Assembly: GCF_017573545.1 (NCBI RefSeq)
Contig: NZ_JAGEOK010000009.1
Span: forward strand, 248,001-312,000
Origin: Actinomadura nitritigenes
Lineage (GTDB): Bacteria; Actinomycetota; Actinomycetes; Streptosporangiales; Streptosporangiaceae
DNA: 64,000 nt
Direction of reading: 5' to 3'
Program-made: the position numbers and the translations under genes
The notes under the pieces: model-generated
What the model saw: only the letters and a program-made list of their open reading frames with translations
The model's database searches: none
What the model was told of the DNA's origin: nothing
Shown: in pieces, positions 1-8,784 of the stretch
Numbering within the stretch: the first letter of the stretch is position 1
Layout of the letters: each line of letters starts with the position of its first letter

Positions 1-1536
1 CAGCGACACCGCGGTGAGCAGCAGCGGCACGCCGAACCCGTGCCACGCCGACAGGTGGTAGCCGCCGTGCCGCGTCACCGGGAACGGCGCGGCCTCCCGG
101 CCGATCGGCGCGTCCAGCCGCGCGGCGAGGAGCCCGACGACGACGCCCGCCGCCGCGAGCAGCACCACCGGCGCGAGCAGCAGGACCCCGGGACGGTGCA
201 CTTCGCGCGGCGCGACGCCCTCCTTGCGCGCGAACGCGCCCCACAGGAACCGCAGGCTGTACGCGGCGGTCAGCGCGGACCCCACCGCGAGCAGGACGAG
301 CAGTCCGGTGCCGCCGCCGAGGAACGCCTCGTACGCGGCCTCCTTCCCGGCGAACCCGAGCGTCGCCGGGACGCCCGCCATCGACGCCGCCGCCGCGATC
401 GCCGCCCCGGACAGCACCGGCGTCTCGCGCCCGAGCCCGGACAGCTTCCGCAGGTCGCGCGTCCCGGTCGAGTGGTCGACCACCCCGACCGCGAGGAACA
501 GCGCCGACTTGAACAGGGCGTGCGCGAGCAGGATCGTGAACCCCGCCAGCGCCGCGACCCGGTTCCCGGCGCCGACCAGCACGATCATGAAGCCGAGCTG
601 GCTGACGGTCCCGTAGGCGAGCAGCAGCTTCAGGTCGTGCTCGCGCAGGGCCCGCCATCCGGCCAGCAGCATCGTCGCGATCCCGCAGCCCAGCACGACC
701 GGCCGCCACCCGGCCGTCCCGGCGAACGCGGGCGCGAGCCGCGCCACGAGGAACACGCCCGCCTTCACCATCGCGGCGGCGTGCAGGAACGCGCTGACCG
801 GCGTCGGCGCGGCCATCGCCCCCGGCAGCCACAGCCCGAACGGGACGATCGCCGACTTCGACAGCGCGCCGACGAGGATCAGCGCGACCGCCGCCGTCGC
901 GGTGCCCCCGCCGGGCGGCGCCGCGACGATCGCCGACAGCCGGTCGGTGCCCGCCGCCTGCCCGAGCAGGAGGAGCCCGACCAGCATCGCCAGCCCGCCG
1001 AACGTGGTGATGACGATCGCCTGCGTCGCCGCGCGCCGCGCGATGCCGCGCTCCGCGTCGTACCCGATGAGCAGGTACGACAGGACGGTCGTCAGCTCCC
1101 AGAACACGTACAGCAGGACGAGGTCGTCGGCCAGGACCAGCCCGAGCATCGCGGCGCCGAACCCGACCAGCTCCCCGGCGAACGCGCCGAGCTTCGGCTC
1201 GGCGCCGGTGAAGTAGCGGCCGCAGTACAGCACGATCAGGGCGCCGACTCCGCCGATGATGACCATCATCATCCAGGTCAGCGGGTCGGAGCGCAGGAAC
1301 AGGTGCAGGCCGAGGCCGGGGATCCACGACCACGACTCGGTGCGCGGCGCGCCGCCGCGCAGCCACGGCCACGCCGCCCATCCGGCGGCCGCGGCGAGCA
1401 CCGCCGCCAGCGGCGGGAACGCGCCCCGCCCGAGGGCCCGCACGAGCACCGGCGCCGCCGCCGCGGCCGCGCAGTACGCGGCGAGCAACAGCAGCAATGA
1501 AGCCCCAGCAGGAGTGGACGGCGAACCGGCGGTCAC
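1..1536 (-). CDS. mrpA: MrpA-like Na+/H+ antiporter subunit A (N-terminal part, cut by window edge)
   Basis: About 512 codons are visible; the C-terminus lies beyond base 1. The translation is a long series of hydrophobic helices in the order expected of proton-conducting NuoL/MrpA-type subunits, with recognisable stretches such as VFWELTTVLSYLLIGY, PTPVSAFLHAAAMVKAG and LLLAYGTVSQLGF, all hallmarks of the Proton_antipo_M family. The LHAAAMVKAG segment carries the conserved channel lysine. MrpA normally works with MrpB-G as a multisubunit cation/proton antiporter in the cytoplasmic membrane. A NuoL-like respiratory subunit is the main alternative, because downstream Mrp genes cannot be seen. 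GTG at 1536 is the first usable start after the in-frame stop; TTG at 1497 is also possible. No clear Shine-Dalgarno sequence is seen. Confidence 0.8.
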   Translation of the reverse strand, partial: MTAGSPSTPAGASLLLLLAAYCAAAAAAPVLVRALGRGAFPPLAAVLAAAAGWAAWPWLRGGAPRTESWSWIPGLGLHLFLRSDPLTWMMMVIIGGVGALIVLYCGRYFTGAEPKLGAFAGELVGFGAAMLGLVLADDLVLLYVFWELTTVLSYLLIGYDAERGIARRAATQAIVITTFGGLAMLVGLLLLGQAAGTDRLSAIVAAPPGGGTATAAVALILVGALSKSAIVPFGLWLPGAMAAPTPVSAFLHAAAMVKAGVFLVARLAPAFAGTAGWRPVVLGCGIATMLLAGWRALREHDLKLLLAYGTVSQLGFMIVLVGAGNRVAALAGFTILLAHALFKSALFLAVGVVDHSTGTRDLRKLSGLGRETPVLSGAAIAAAASMAGVPATLGFAGKEAAYEAFLGGGTGLLVLLAVGSALTAAYSLRFLWGAFARKEGVAPREVHRPGVLLLAPVVLLAAAGVVVGLLAARLDAPIGREAAPFPVTRHGGYHLSAWHGFGVPLLLTAVSL

Positions 1537-1667
1537 GCATGGTGATCGGATCGTGCTGGACCGTCACACTAGTGCTCCGGGAAGGCGCCGCCACGCTCTC
1601 CGGCCCGCGGACACGATTGCTTTACCCGCACGTGCCGCCGGGGCCGCCGGGGCCGTCGGGTCGGGTG

Positions 1668-1706
1668 GCCGGGGTCAGGTGCCGGGGTCAGGTGCCGGGG
1701 TCGGGT
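1668..1706. repeat. 13-bp tandem repeat, three copies
   Basis: Three head-to-tail copies of GCCGGGGTCAGGT occur at 1668-1680, 1681-1693 and 1694-1706; the third differs at one base. The array straddles the stop codon of the MFS gene, so changes in copy number would alter the last residues of that protein. Confidence 0.75.
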
Positions 1707-3154
1707 AACGGCCCGGCGCCCGGCCCGGAGCCCGCGGAGGACAGCGGGACGCGCGCCGCGAACGGGACGCTCACCAGGGCGAACGCGGCGGCCAGCCCGA
1801 ACGCCGTCAGCCAGCCCGCGCGCCCGGAGCCCACGAGGATGAGGACGGCCGCGCTCGCCTGGCCGCCGAGCCCGCCGCCGACCCGCCGGACGGTGCTGTT
1901 CACCGAGGTCGAGACGCCCGCGTGCTCCCGGTCCGCCGTCACGTTGACGAGCGTGCCGCCGGCGCTGATCGTCAGCCCGGCACCGCAGCCGATCACGAAC
2001 ACCGCCGCGAGGAACGCCGGGCGCGAGGCCCCGCCGACCAGCCCGCACGCCGCCGTCCCCGCCGCGAGCGCGGCCATCCCCGCGGCCAGCGGCCGGCGCG
2101 GGGTCCCGCCCTTCTGCAGCGTCCGCGCCGCGGGACCGCCGAGGATCTGCCCCAGCGCCAGCGGCAGCAGGTACAGCCCGACCGCGGAGGTGCCCGCGCC
2201 GAACCCCTCACGGCCGTTCCCGACGAACTGCGGCACCAGGTAGAACGTCCCGAACAGGGCGTAGCCGATCGCGACCGTGACCCCGTTCGTCCACACCTGC
2301 GCCGGGGACCGGAGCGTCCGCAGGTCGATCAGCGGCTCGGCCACCCGGTTCTCGCGGCGGAACCAGAGCGCGCCCGCCGCGAGCCCCGCCGCGATCAGCC
2401 CGCCCGGCACCGCCCACTCCGCCCCCTTCGACCGCGGCAGCAGCGTCAGGCCGACCAGCACCAGCGCGAGGACGGCGCTGAGCAGCAGCGCGCCCGGCAC
2501 GTCCAGCGCCCCGCCCGACGGACCGGGCCTCGACGGCACCCACCGCACCACCATCGGCAGGGCGAGCGCCACCACGGCGGCGCCGGCCGCGAACACCAGG
2601 TGCCACGAGACCGCCTCGGTCAGCGCACCGGCCGTCGCGAAGCCCAGCGCCGTCCCGATCCCGAACGCGCCGGTCAGCACCCCGGTGGCCGCTCCGACCC
2701 GGCCGCGCGGGAACTCCTCGCGGACGATCGACAGCGACAGCGGGAACACCGCGCCGCCGATGCCCTGCACCGCCCGCGCCGCGATCAGCACGACCGGCGC
2801 CGGCGCGGCGGCCGCCGCGACCGATCCGGCGAGGAAGAACCCGAGGCCGACCAGCAGCATCGCGCGGCGCCCGCGCCGGTCGGCGAGCCGTCCGAGCACG
2901 GGCGTCGCGACCGTCGCGACCAGCAGGTAGCCGCTGAGCAGCCACGCGCCCCACGCCTGCGAGATCCCGACCTCCCGCTCGATCACCGGGATCACCGGGA
3001 CGACCGCGGTCTGCTGGTAGGCGAACGCGACGTCCGCGAGCGCGAGCGCGGCGAGCGCCCGGCGGTGCGCGCCCCGGCTCCGCGCGGCGTCCGGGCTTCG
3101 CGCTGCGTCCGGGCGCGGCGAGGTGGCCCGGCGACCCGTTCCGAGACGTCCCAT
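1688..3154 (-). CDS. MFS multidrug exporter, DHA2-type
   Basis: A 488-residue integral membrane protein with about 14 predicted helices, the size and topology of drug:H+ antiporters of the DHA2 branch. The loop between helices 2 and 3 carries the MFS signature (GRLADRRGRRAML), and the fifth-helix region has a motif-C-like run (GAFGIGTALGFATAGAL) typical of exporters. The first 35 or so residues are Arg/Pro-rich and probably cytoplasmic, so a slightly later start is possible. It probably exports hydrophobic compounds across the cytoplasmic membrane using the proton gradient; the substrate is unknown. It stands alone between the antiporter gene and the oxygenase operon, with no local regulator. 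The C-terminal tail overlaps a 13-bp tandem repeat. Confidence 0.85.
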   Translation of the reverse strand: MGRLGTGRRATSPRPDAARSPDAARSRGAHRRALAALALADVAFAYQQTAVVPVIPVIEREVGISQAWGAWLLSGYLLVATVATPVLGRLADRRGRRAMLLVGLGFFLAGSVAAAAAPAPVVLIAARAVQGIGGAVFPLSLSIVREEFPRGRVGAATGVLTGAFGIGTALGFATAGALTEAVSWHLVFAAGAAVVALALPMVVRWVPSRPGPSGGALDVPGALLLSAVLALVLVGLTLLPRSKGAEWAVPGGLIAAGLAAGALWFRRENRVAEPLIDLRTLRSPAQVWTNGVTVAIGYALFGTFYLVPQFVGNGREGFGAGTSAVGLYLLPLALGQILGGPAARTLQKGGTPRRPLAAGMAALAAGTAACGLVGGASRPAFLAAVFVIGCGAGLTISAGGTLVNVTADREHAGVSTSVNSTVRRVGGGLGGQASAAVLILVGSGRAGWLTAFGLAAAFALVSVPFAARVPLSSAGSGPGAGPLPDPGT

Positions 3155-3217
3155 CCCCGGATACCTGCCCGCCGGTCCCCGGCCAAACGGCGGGCGGGTG
3201 CCCGCCCGCGCGCCGTG

Positions 3218-4483
3218 TCAGGCGGTTTCCGCGTCGAGCGCCCGGCCGCCGGCGGGGGAGCCGAGCGCGTCGTGGCGGCTGTGCGTGCGGTCGGCGCGCT
3301 GCTCGGCGACCATCCGCCGGATCAGCGCGGCGCGGCGGCGCTGCCCGGCCCGCTCGCTGAGCCGCGTCGCGCCCGGGACCAGCCGCCGGACGGTCTCCAG
3401 CGCGAAGACGCCCGCGGCGGTGCCGAGCACGGCGGCCCGGGAGGCGCGGCTGTCGGGCGCGCCGAGATGGTCGGCGTTGCGCCTGCCGAGGACGATGCGG
3501 CTGTAGGAGAACAGGTAGTTCGTCAGGACGCGCCGCGCGGTGGCCGAGTCCTTCAGGGCGGGCGGGAGCAGCAGCGGCGCGGCGGCGTCCATCAGCGCCC
3601 GGCCCAGCCGCCGCGAATCGTCGTCCGGCCTGAACTCGGTGGCGGACTCCAGCCAGAGCAGCCGCCACGCGTCCGCCTCGCTCGCCGGGACCAGGTCCGG
3701 ATGGACGCCCATCAGGTGCCCGACGTACCGCCACAGGTGGAGCGCGGCGGCCCGGTCGGCGGCGGAGAACCGCAGCCCGAGCGCGCGCGAGCCGAGCAGC
3801 ATGACCAGCGAGAACAGCAGCAGCGTGCCGGTCAGCTGCACCTGGTTGATCGGCGCGTCCCAGGCGTCCGCGTCCCAGTCCGCGCGCCGCGCCATCGCGG
3901 CGCGGACCTGCGCGTGCATGATCCGGACCCGCAGCGTCTGCGTGAAGCCGGCGTCGAAGCGCCCGAGCCCGCCCGGCGTGGTGACGTCCACCCACCAGCT
4001 CGCGGTCTCCGCCAGCCGCCGGGGCGCCATCGAGTCGAGCTCCCCGGTCCGCAGCAGGGTCTTGTTCGCGCGGGACGCCAGGTAGCCGCCGTACAGCGAG
4101 GCGCACGGCATCACCACGGCGAGCCCGAGCAGCCCGGTGCGGCCGATCACCCCGGCGCCGCGCCGGACCAGGTCGGGGTCCAGCCAGTACGGGACGGTGT
4201 CGACCGCCGCGAAGAACTCCACCAGCTCGGGCGGCGGGTCGTCCAGCGTGCCGATGCCGTGCCGGAGGGCCTGCTCGAACAGGCGGCGGCCGGTGCCGCC
4301 GGGCAGCCGGGAGAACATCTCCGCCACCGCGTCGGCGAGCGGGTCGCCCGCCTCGGCGTACGAGCGGAACGCCGCGAGCTGCGCCGGCGTCGCCCGGATG
4401 TCACCCGGAGCGAACAGCCGCAGCGTCAGTGTCCACGGGCGCCGGGTCATCCATTTCGGGTGCGGCAGGCGTTCCTCGGTCAT
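3218..4483 (-). CDS. MpaB/DUF2236-family oxygenase
   Basis: 421 residues. The protein belongs to the oxygenase MpaB (DUF2236) family, which includes the haem b latex-clearing proteins. Visible family features are R138-x-x-K141-T142 (SRANKT) and H190 followed by R194 (MHAQVR). These resemble the Arg/Lys/Thr cluster and axial His of latex-clearing protein, although the Lys-to-His spacing is longer here. No export signal is visible, unlike secreted rubber oxygenases. The ATG at 4483 has GAAAGGA upstream and overlaps the TGA of the PucR gene (ATGA), so translation is probably coupled. Being last in an EamA-PucR-MpaB operon suggests PucR controls both it and a metabolite permease. Substrate unknown. 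Confidence 0.8.
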   Translation of the reverse strand: MTEERLPHPKWMTRRPWTLTLRLFAPGDIRATPAQLAAFRSYAEAGDPLADAVAEMFSRLPGGTGRRLFEQALRHGIGTLDDPPPELVEFFAAVDTVPYWLDPDLVRRGAGVIGRTGLLGLAVVMPCASLYGGYLASRANKTLLRTGELDSMAPRRLAETASWWVDVTTPGGLGRFDAGFTQTLRVRIMHAQVRAAMARRADWDADAWDAPINQVQLTGTLLLFSLVMLLGSRALGLRFSAADRAAALHLWRYVGHLMGVHPDLVPASEADAWRLLWLESATEFRPDDDSRRLGRALMDAAAPLLLPPALKDSATARRVLTNYLFSYSRIVLGRRNADHLGAPDSRASRAAVLGTAAGVFALETVRRLVPGATRLSERAGQRRRAALIRRMVAEQRADRTHSRHDALGSPAGGRALDAETA

Positions 4484-5721
4484 GTCGTCCTTTCGGTCGT
4501 GGGGCCGCCGGACGCGACGTCCGGCAGCAGCCGCCAGGCGTGCAGCGCCATGAGGTAATCCAGGGCGTGCGCGGGGTCGTACAGGTCGGGGCCGAACAGC
4601 GGTTCCACCGCCCGGATCCGGTTCCGGACGGTCTGCGGGTGCGCGTGGAGCCGGGCGGCGGTGATGCTGCCGTTGAAGCCGCACTCGAAGTAGGCGAGCA
4701 GCGTCTCCACCATCCGCGGACGCTGCGCGGGGCGGAGCCGCCGCAGCGGCGCGAGCCTGCGCTCGGCGAGGCGCCGTGTCAGCTCCGGGTCCTGGACGAG
4801 CAGCAGCGTGGGGATGTGCTCGCCGACGTGCACCGGGGCGCCGCCGTCGAGCATGCCGGACGGCAGCAGCTCGAGCCCGCGGCGGGCCAGCCGCAGCGAC
4901 AGCGCGGCCCGGCCGATCTCGACGGGCGGGCCGACGACGGCGGGGTGGTCGCCGAGCATCGTCTCCAGCACGGCGCGGCGTCCGGGCCCGGCCGGGTCGG
5001 GGAAGACCAGGCAGGGGACGTCGCGGTGCAGCCCGGACAGCACGTTCGGCGGCAGGAACCTCGGCGGCGCGGTGGGGCGGCGCCGGGCGTCGACGGCGAT
5101 CGCGGCGACCGTCCGGGGGAGCGTCCAGCCCGCGCGGGCGGCGGCGTCCCGCAGCTCGTGCGGGGCGCAGCCGGGGCCGAGGAGCAGGTCGGCGAGGCGG
5201 CGGTGCTCCGGCCCGGCGGCTCCGGCGCGGCGGGCGCCGGCGGACCGGTGCCCGTCCGCGGCCGCTCGCTGCACCTGGTCGGCGCAGGTGAGGCCGAGCC
5301 GGACGAGCGTCCCGCCGAGCCGCGGCGTGACCCCGGCGCCGAGCCGGAACACCTGCTCGGCGAGCCGCCCGGCGACCACGCCGGTGGCGACGGTCAGCGC
5401 GGCCCGCAGGTCCTCCGGGGAGCGTCCGGCGCACGCCTCCGCCTCGCCGAGCCGCCGGAACGCGTCGAGGACCGCGGGCGCCGGTTCGGCCGGTTCGGCG
5501 CGCGGGTCGAGGAAGCCGGAGAGCGCCGCGGCGATGGCCGTGTACAGCGGATCGGGATCGCCGGGCCCCTCGCCCCACTCGTAGGCGAGGACCCTTCCGC
5601 GGGCCGCGCCGGCCGCCTGCTCCGCGATCTCCGGGATCGTGCGGCGCAGGCGCCAGAGCGTCCGCGCGTCCGGGACGCGGGCGGGCGGGACGCGGTGCGG
5701 CGAGGTCGCGGGTGCGGTCAT
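4480..5721 (-). CDS. PucR-family transcriptional regulator
   Basis: 413 residues. The C-terminal region contains the PucR helix-turn-helix (FECGFNGSITAARLHAHPQTVRNR begins near residue 350), and the central part resembles the GGDEF-like/RsbRD sensory region common in actinobacterial PucR proteins. Such proteins usually act as cytoplasmic activators responding to a small metabolite. Both ends overlap neighbours by 4 bp in ATGA arrangements: its start overlaps the stop of the upstream EamA permease, and its stop overlaps the start of the MpaB-family oxygenase. The three genes are therefore almost certainly co-translated, which links the regulator to them functionally. Confidence 0.85.
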   Translation of the reverse strand: MTAPATSPHRVPPARVPDARTLWRLRRTIPEIAEQAAGAARGRVLAYEWGEGPGDPDPLYTAIAAALSGFLDPRAEPAEPAPAVLDAFRRLGEAEACAGRSPEDLRAALTVATGVVAGRLAEQVFRLGAGVTPRLGGTLVRLGLTCADQVQRAAADGHRSAGARRAGAAGPEHRRLADLLLGPGCAPHELRDAAARAGWTLPRTVAAIAVDARRRPTAPPRFLPPNVLSGLHRDVPCLVFPDPAGPGRRAVLETMLGDHPAVVGPPVEIGRAALSLRLARRGLELLPSGMLDGGAPVHVGEHIPTLLLVQDPELTRRLAERRLAPLRRLRPAQRPRMVETLLAYFECGFNGSITAARLHAHPQTVRNRIRAVEPLFGPDLYDPAHALDYLMALHAWRLLPDVASGGPTTERTT

Positions 5722-6692
5722 CGGGCGGTCGGTGCGCGGTGCAGCCGGGCGGGGGACGGCCGGCGCTCGTGGTGGGGGACGGCGGCGATCCCCAGGACCG
5801 ACAGCGCCAGCGCCACCGCGAGCTCGGTGGACGCGCCGTCCGGCCACGGCTCCCGGAAGAGCAGGGTGCCGACGAGCAGCAGGTACGTCTTGGCGGTCGC
5901 GGTGGCGACCAGCCCGACGACGACCAGCCGGCAGCGCTGGAGGGCGATCTGGAGCTGGCCGAGCGCGAGCGGCGCGGTGACGGCGAACAGGGCCGGGTAG
6001 GCGTAGGCGACCGGCGTGAGCGGGTGCCCGAGCCGGGCGGCGGCGCCCTTGAGCATCAGCTCGGCGGTGCCGGTGAGCAGCCCGACGTCGATGGCGAGCG
6101 CGACGCCGGTCAGCGGGCGGGCGTGCGCGCCCTTGCGCTTGAGGTCGGCGGCGAGGAACGCGGCGCACGGGACCAGCAGCGACAGCGCCGCGACGGACCC
6201 GAGCAGCCACGGCGGGACGGCGGCGCCCGCCCCGGGGCCCGCGCCGGCGCCGGGCGCCCCGGCGGCCGAGGTGAGCACCGTCGCGCCGCCGGCCGCCTCC
6301 GGGGGCGCGATGCGCGGGCCGCCGGCCGCCGCGTCCGCGAACAGCGCGGTCGCGGCGGCGAGGACCACCACGCAGCCCCATTCGCGGAGCGTGAGCCGCT
6401 CGCCCATGACCGGGACGGCCAGCACGATCAGCAGGCCGACCCCGGCGAGGAACATCGGCTGCGCCGCCACCAGGGTGAGGCCGGTCAGCGACGCGGCCTG
6501 GACGCACGCGCCCACCGCGACGACGGTGCCGCCGGCGAGCCACGTCCGGTCGGTGAGCAGCGTGCGGGCGAGGTGGACGGGGCGGTCTCCGGCGAGCGGC
6601 GGCATGCCGGAGGCCGCGATCTTGAGGAAGGTGAGGCCGGTGAAGTAGATGCCGGTGGAGAGGACGGCGAGGGCCTGGTACTGCGCTTGCAT
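5718..6692 (-). CDS. EamA/DMT-like membrane permease
   Basis: A 324-residue hydrophobic protein with about 9-10 predicted helices and an Ala/Gly/Pro-rich cytoplasmic loop in the middle, consistent with the two-half DMT (EamA-like) architecture. It starts with ATG at 6692 (MQAQYQALAV) and is the first gene of a three-gene unit with pucR and the MpaB-family oxygenase, joined by ATGA overlaps. A transporter, a PucR sensor and an oxygenase together suggest uptake or export of the oxygenase substrate or product. The family assignment rests on overall pattern, so moderate confidence is given to the transport role. Confidence 0.7.
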   Translation of the reverse strand: MQAQYQALAVLSTGIYFTGLTFLKIAASGMPPLAGDRPVHLARTLLTDRTWLAGGTVVAVGACVQAASLTGLTLVAAQPMFLAGVGLLIVLAVPVMGERLTLREWGCVVVLAAATALFADAAAGGPRIAPPEAAGGATVLTSAAGAPGAGAGPGAGAAVPPWLLGSVAALSLLVPCAAFLAADLKRKGAHARPLTGVALAIDVGLLTGTAELMLKGAAARLGHPLTPVAYAYPALFAVTAPLALGQLQIALQRCRLVVVGLVATATAKTYLLLVGTLLFREPWPDGASTELAVALALSVLGIAAVPHHERRPSPARLHRAPTAR

Positions 6693-6805
6693 GGCAGAGC
6701 CTTCCGTGCCGCCCGCGGCCCGGCCGGTCGGCGCGCTGGACCGGGCCGCGGGCGGCGGCTCAGGGGGTGGGGAACCGGTGGACCTCGGGGGTCACGGCCG
6801 GGCCG

Positions 6806-8656
6806 TCACGGCTTGGCCGGGTCGTAGAGGTCGAAGGCGTTCGGCTGGCCGGCCTTGTAGCGCCGGTCATCGTCGTCGTAGAAGCCCTGGAACTCCTTGG
6901 GCAGGTACAGGTTGAAGATCTTGGCGGGCGTGCCGCCGGCGCCGGAGGCGTCCAGGATCGCGTTGGCGGCCTTGCGGCCGGCGGTGTTCGCGCCCTCCAT
7001 CGTGGCGAGGTTGATGTCGGCGCGGACGTAGTCGGAGGCGAGGAACAGGTTCGGCAGCGCGGTGGCCGCCTCGGGCCGGTAGTTCCACGAGCCCGGCTTG
7101 TTGATCATCAGCGGCTCGTCGTTGGCGACCTGCGAGGTGCCGTTGCCGGTGATGGCGGGGTCGATGAAGTACGAGTGGATGTTGGCGTCGTTGAGCACGA
7201 CCGGGCCCCACGGGATCGCCCGGCGCAGCTGCTCCTTGACCTCGTTGAAGATCTGGTCGGACGTGCACTCGCGGGCGGTCTTGCCGTAGAGGACGCCCTG
7301 GGTGTCCCAGGACGACAGGTCGATCGACAGGCAGTCGTTGACCTCGCCGTTGCCGTAGGTGGTGCCGAACTTCTTCTTCCAGAACTGGGCCTGGCTGATG
7401 GAGGTGAGCGCCCACGGCTGCCCGGCGTAGGCGACGTGCCCCTTGGCCAGGTCGATCGGCTGGCGCAGGTAGATCATGATCCCGTTCATCCAGTCGGTGG
7501 TGATCTGCGCCAGGTTCTTCAGGTTCGGGTCGGCGGCCAGGATCTGGTCGTTGAGCAGCGGGACGGCGCGCTCGACCGGGACCGCCAGGACGTAGTAGTC
7601 GGCGTCCACGGCGGTGGTGCCGCCGCTGCCGGTGACCTGCGCGCCGCTGATCTGCTTGTCGGTGACGTCGAGCCGGGTGAGGGTCGCGTCGGACTGGAAC
7701 GTGACGCCGAGCGACTTGAGGTAGGCCACCCACGGGTCGATGAGCGCCTCGTTGGTGGGGGCGTTGAGCAGCCGGTCGGGGGCCTTGTAGCCGCCGAGGC
7801 CGAGGGTGCTGTAGACCCAGGCCTCGGCCATCAGGCCCATGGTGTGCGCGTTGGCCTTGGTCGGCTTGGCGGCGACGAGGGTGCCGGTGAACATCTGCAC
7901 CAGCAGCTCGTTGTAGGGCTTGTCCATCTTCTCGGCGTGCACCATCTCCGAGAAGCTCATGTTCTCCCACTGGTTGTACCTGCGCAGCGGGCCGCTGGTG
8001 ACGAACGCGATCATCTTCTGCAGGAAGTAGCCGACCTCCCACAGCTGGACCTTGCCGGCGACGTTGAGGGCGGTGGACAGGAACGCCAGCAGCGAGTCCG
8101 GGCTGAGCGTGCCCTCGATGCTGCCGCGGGCGGGCAGCACCATCTTGGTGCCGCCGTAGAACGCGGCGACCTCGGTCCCGGCGACGAGGTTGTCGAACGC
8201 CTTGCCGCCGCCGGGCAGGGGGATCCGGCTCATCGTGTCGGGCAGGTTCTGGTAGAAGCCGGGGAAGAACCGGAACCCGTGCTCGGCCGGCAGGTCCTGG
8301 CGCCCCCCGCTCCCGGTGTTGGGAACGGGCATGCTGCGGCACTTGCCGCCCCATGCCTTCCGCTCGTAGATCGTGACGTCGAACCCGCGCTCGGCGAGCT
8401 CGTGGGCGGTGGACAGCCCGCCCATCCCGCCGCCGAAGATCGCCACGCGGCGGCCGGACTGGGCGGCGCGCCCGATCCGGGGGGCGCGTCTCGCGGCGGG
8501 GGCCGCGGCCTGCGCGCGGCCGGTGCCGAGGACGCCGGCGGCGGCGACCGCGCCGGCCGCGGCGAGCGCTCCGGTGACGAACTGGCGGCGGCCGACGCCC
8601 TCCTTCTGCTGCTCGCTTGCGGACGGCCCGGTCTGCGATGGAGTCGTGTCCTCCAC
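6806..8656 (-). CDS. Tat-exported FAD-dependent oxidoreductase (phytoene desaturase/amine oxidase-like)
   Basis: 616 residues from GTG 8656, chosen because AAGGAG lies 6 nt upstream; an earlier GTG at 8692 falls inside a palindromic operator. Residues 23-27 (RRQFV) and the following hydrophobic Ala/Gly run form a twin-arginine signal, with likely cleavage near AQA-A at residues 48-51. The mature protein begins with an FAD Rossmann motif (GGGMGG at 75-80, then a Glu ending the second strand) and has a C-terminal FAD-binding segment (DYVRADINLATMEGANTAG). The fold matches NAD(P)-binding FAD oxidoreductases of the phytoene desaturase/hydroxysqualene dehydroxylase type. The substrate is unknown. 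Transcription is probably controlled by the TetR at 8785-9399 through the operator at 8683-8704. Confidence 0.85.
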   Translation of the reverse strand: MEDTTPSQTGPSASEQQKEGVGRRQFVTGALAAAGAVAAAGVLGTGRAQAAAPAARRAPRIGRAAQSGRRVAIFGGGMGGLSTAHELAERGFDVTIYERKAWGGKCRSMPVPNTGSGGRQDLPAEHGFRFFPGFYQNLPDTMSRIPLPGGGKAFDNLVAGTEVAAFYGGTKMVLPARGSIEGTLSPDSLLAFLSTALNVAGKVQLWEVGYFLQKMIAFVTSGPLRRYNQWENMSFSEMVHAEKMDKPYNELLVQMFTGTLVAAKPTKANAHTMGLMAEAWVYSTLGLGGYKAPDRLLNAPTNEALIDPWVAYLKSLGVTFQSDATLTRLDVTDKQISGAQVTGSGGTTAVDADYYVLAVPVERAVPLLNDQILAADPNLKNLAQITTDWMNGIMIYLRQPIDLAKGHVAYAGQPWALTSISQAQFWKKKFGTTYGNGEVNDCLSIDLSSWDTQGVLYGKTARECTSDQIFNEVKEQLRRAIPWGPVVLNDANIHSYFIDPAITGNGTSQVANDEPLMINKPGSWNYRPEAATALPNLFLASDYVRADINLATMEGANTAGRKAANAILDASGAGGTPAKIFNLYLPKEFQGFYDDDDRRYKAGQPNAFDLYDPAKP

Positions 8657-8682
8657 GGCGCACTCCTTGGGGGGTGGTGTGC

Positions 8683-8704
8683 TAACCGACACTTGTGTCG
8701 GTTA
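8683..8704. promoter_or_regulatory. TetR operator upstream of the Tat-exported oxidoreductase
   Basis: Two perfect 10-bp arms (TAACCGACAC and GTGTCGGTTA) are separated by TT. The site lies 27 bp upstream of the GTG start of the FAD oxidoreductase gene. The same core recurs at 9434-9451 upstream of the tetR gene, so a shared TetR ligand response is inferred. Confidence 0.8.
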
Positions 8705-8784
8705 CGTGATGGTGCCCCACTATGCGGAAGCCGCCGCGGGGACGTCAACCCCCTGCGGCGGCTTCTCCTCGCCTGACCGGCCGG

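Noticed and set aside
40..1500. Long open frame on the plus strand opposite the MrpA-like gene
   Set aside because: Its translation is Arg/Gln/Glu-rich low-complexity sequence typical of the antisense of GC-rich coding DNA; the minus strand encodes a recognisable antiporter subunit.
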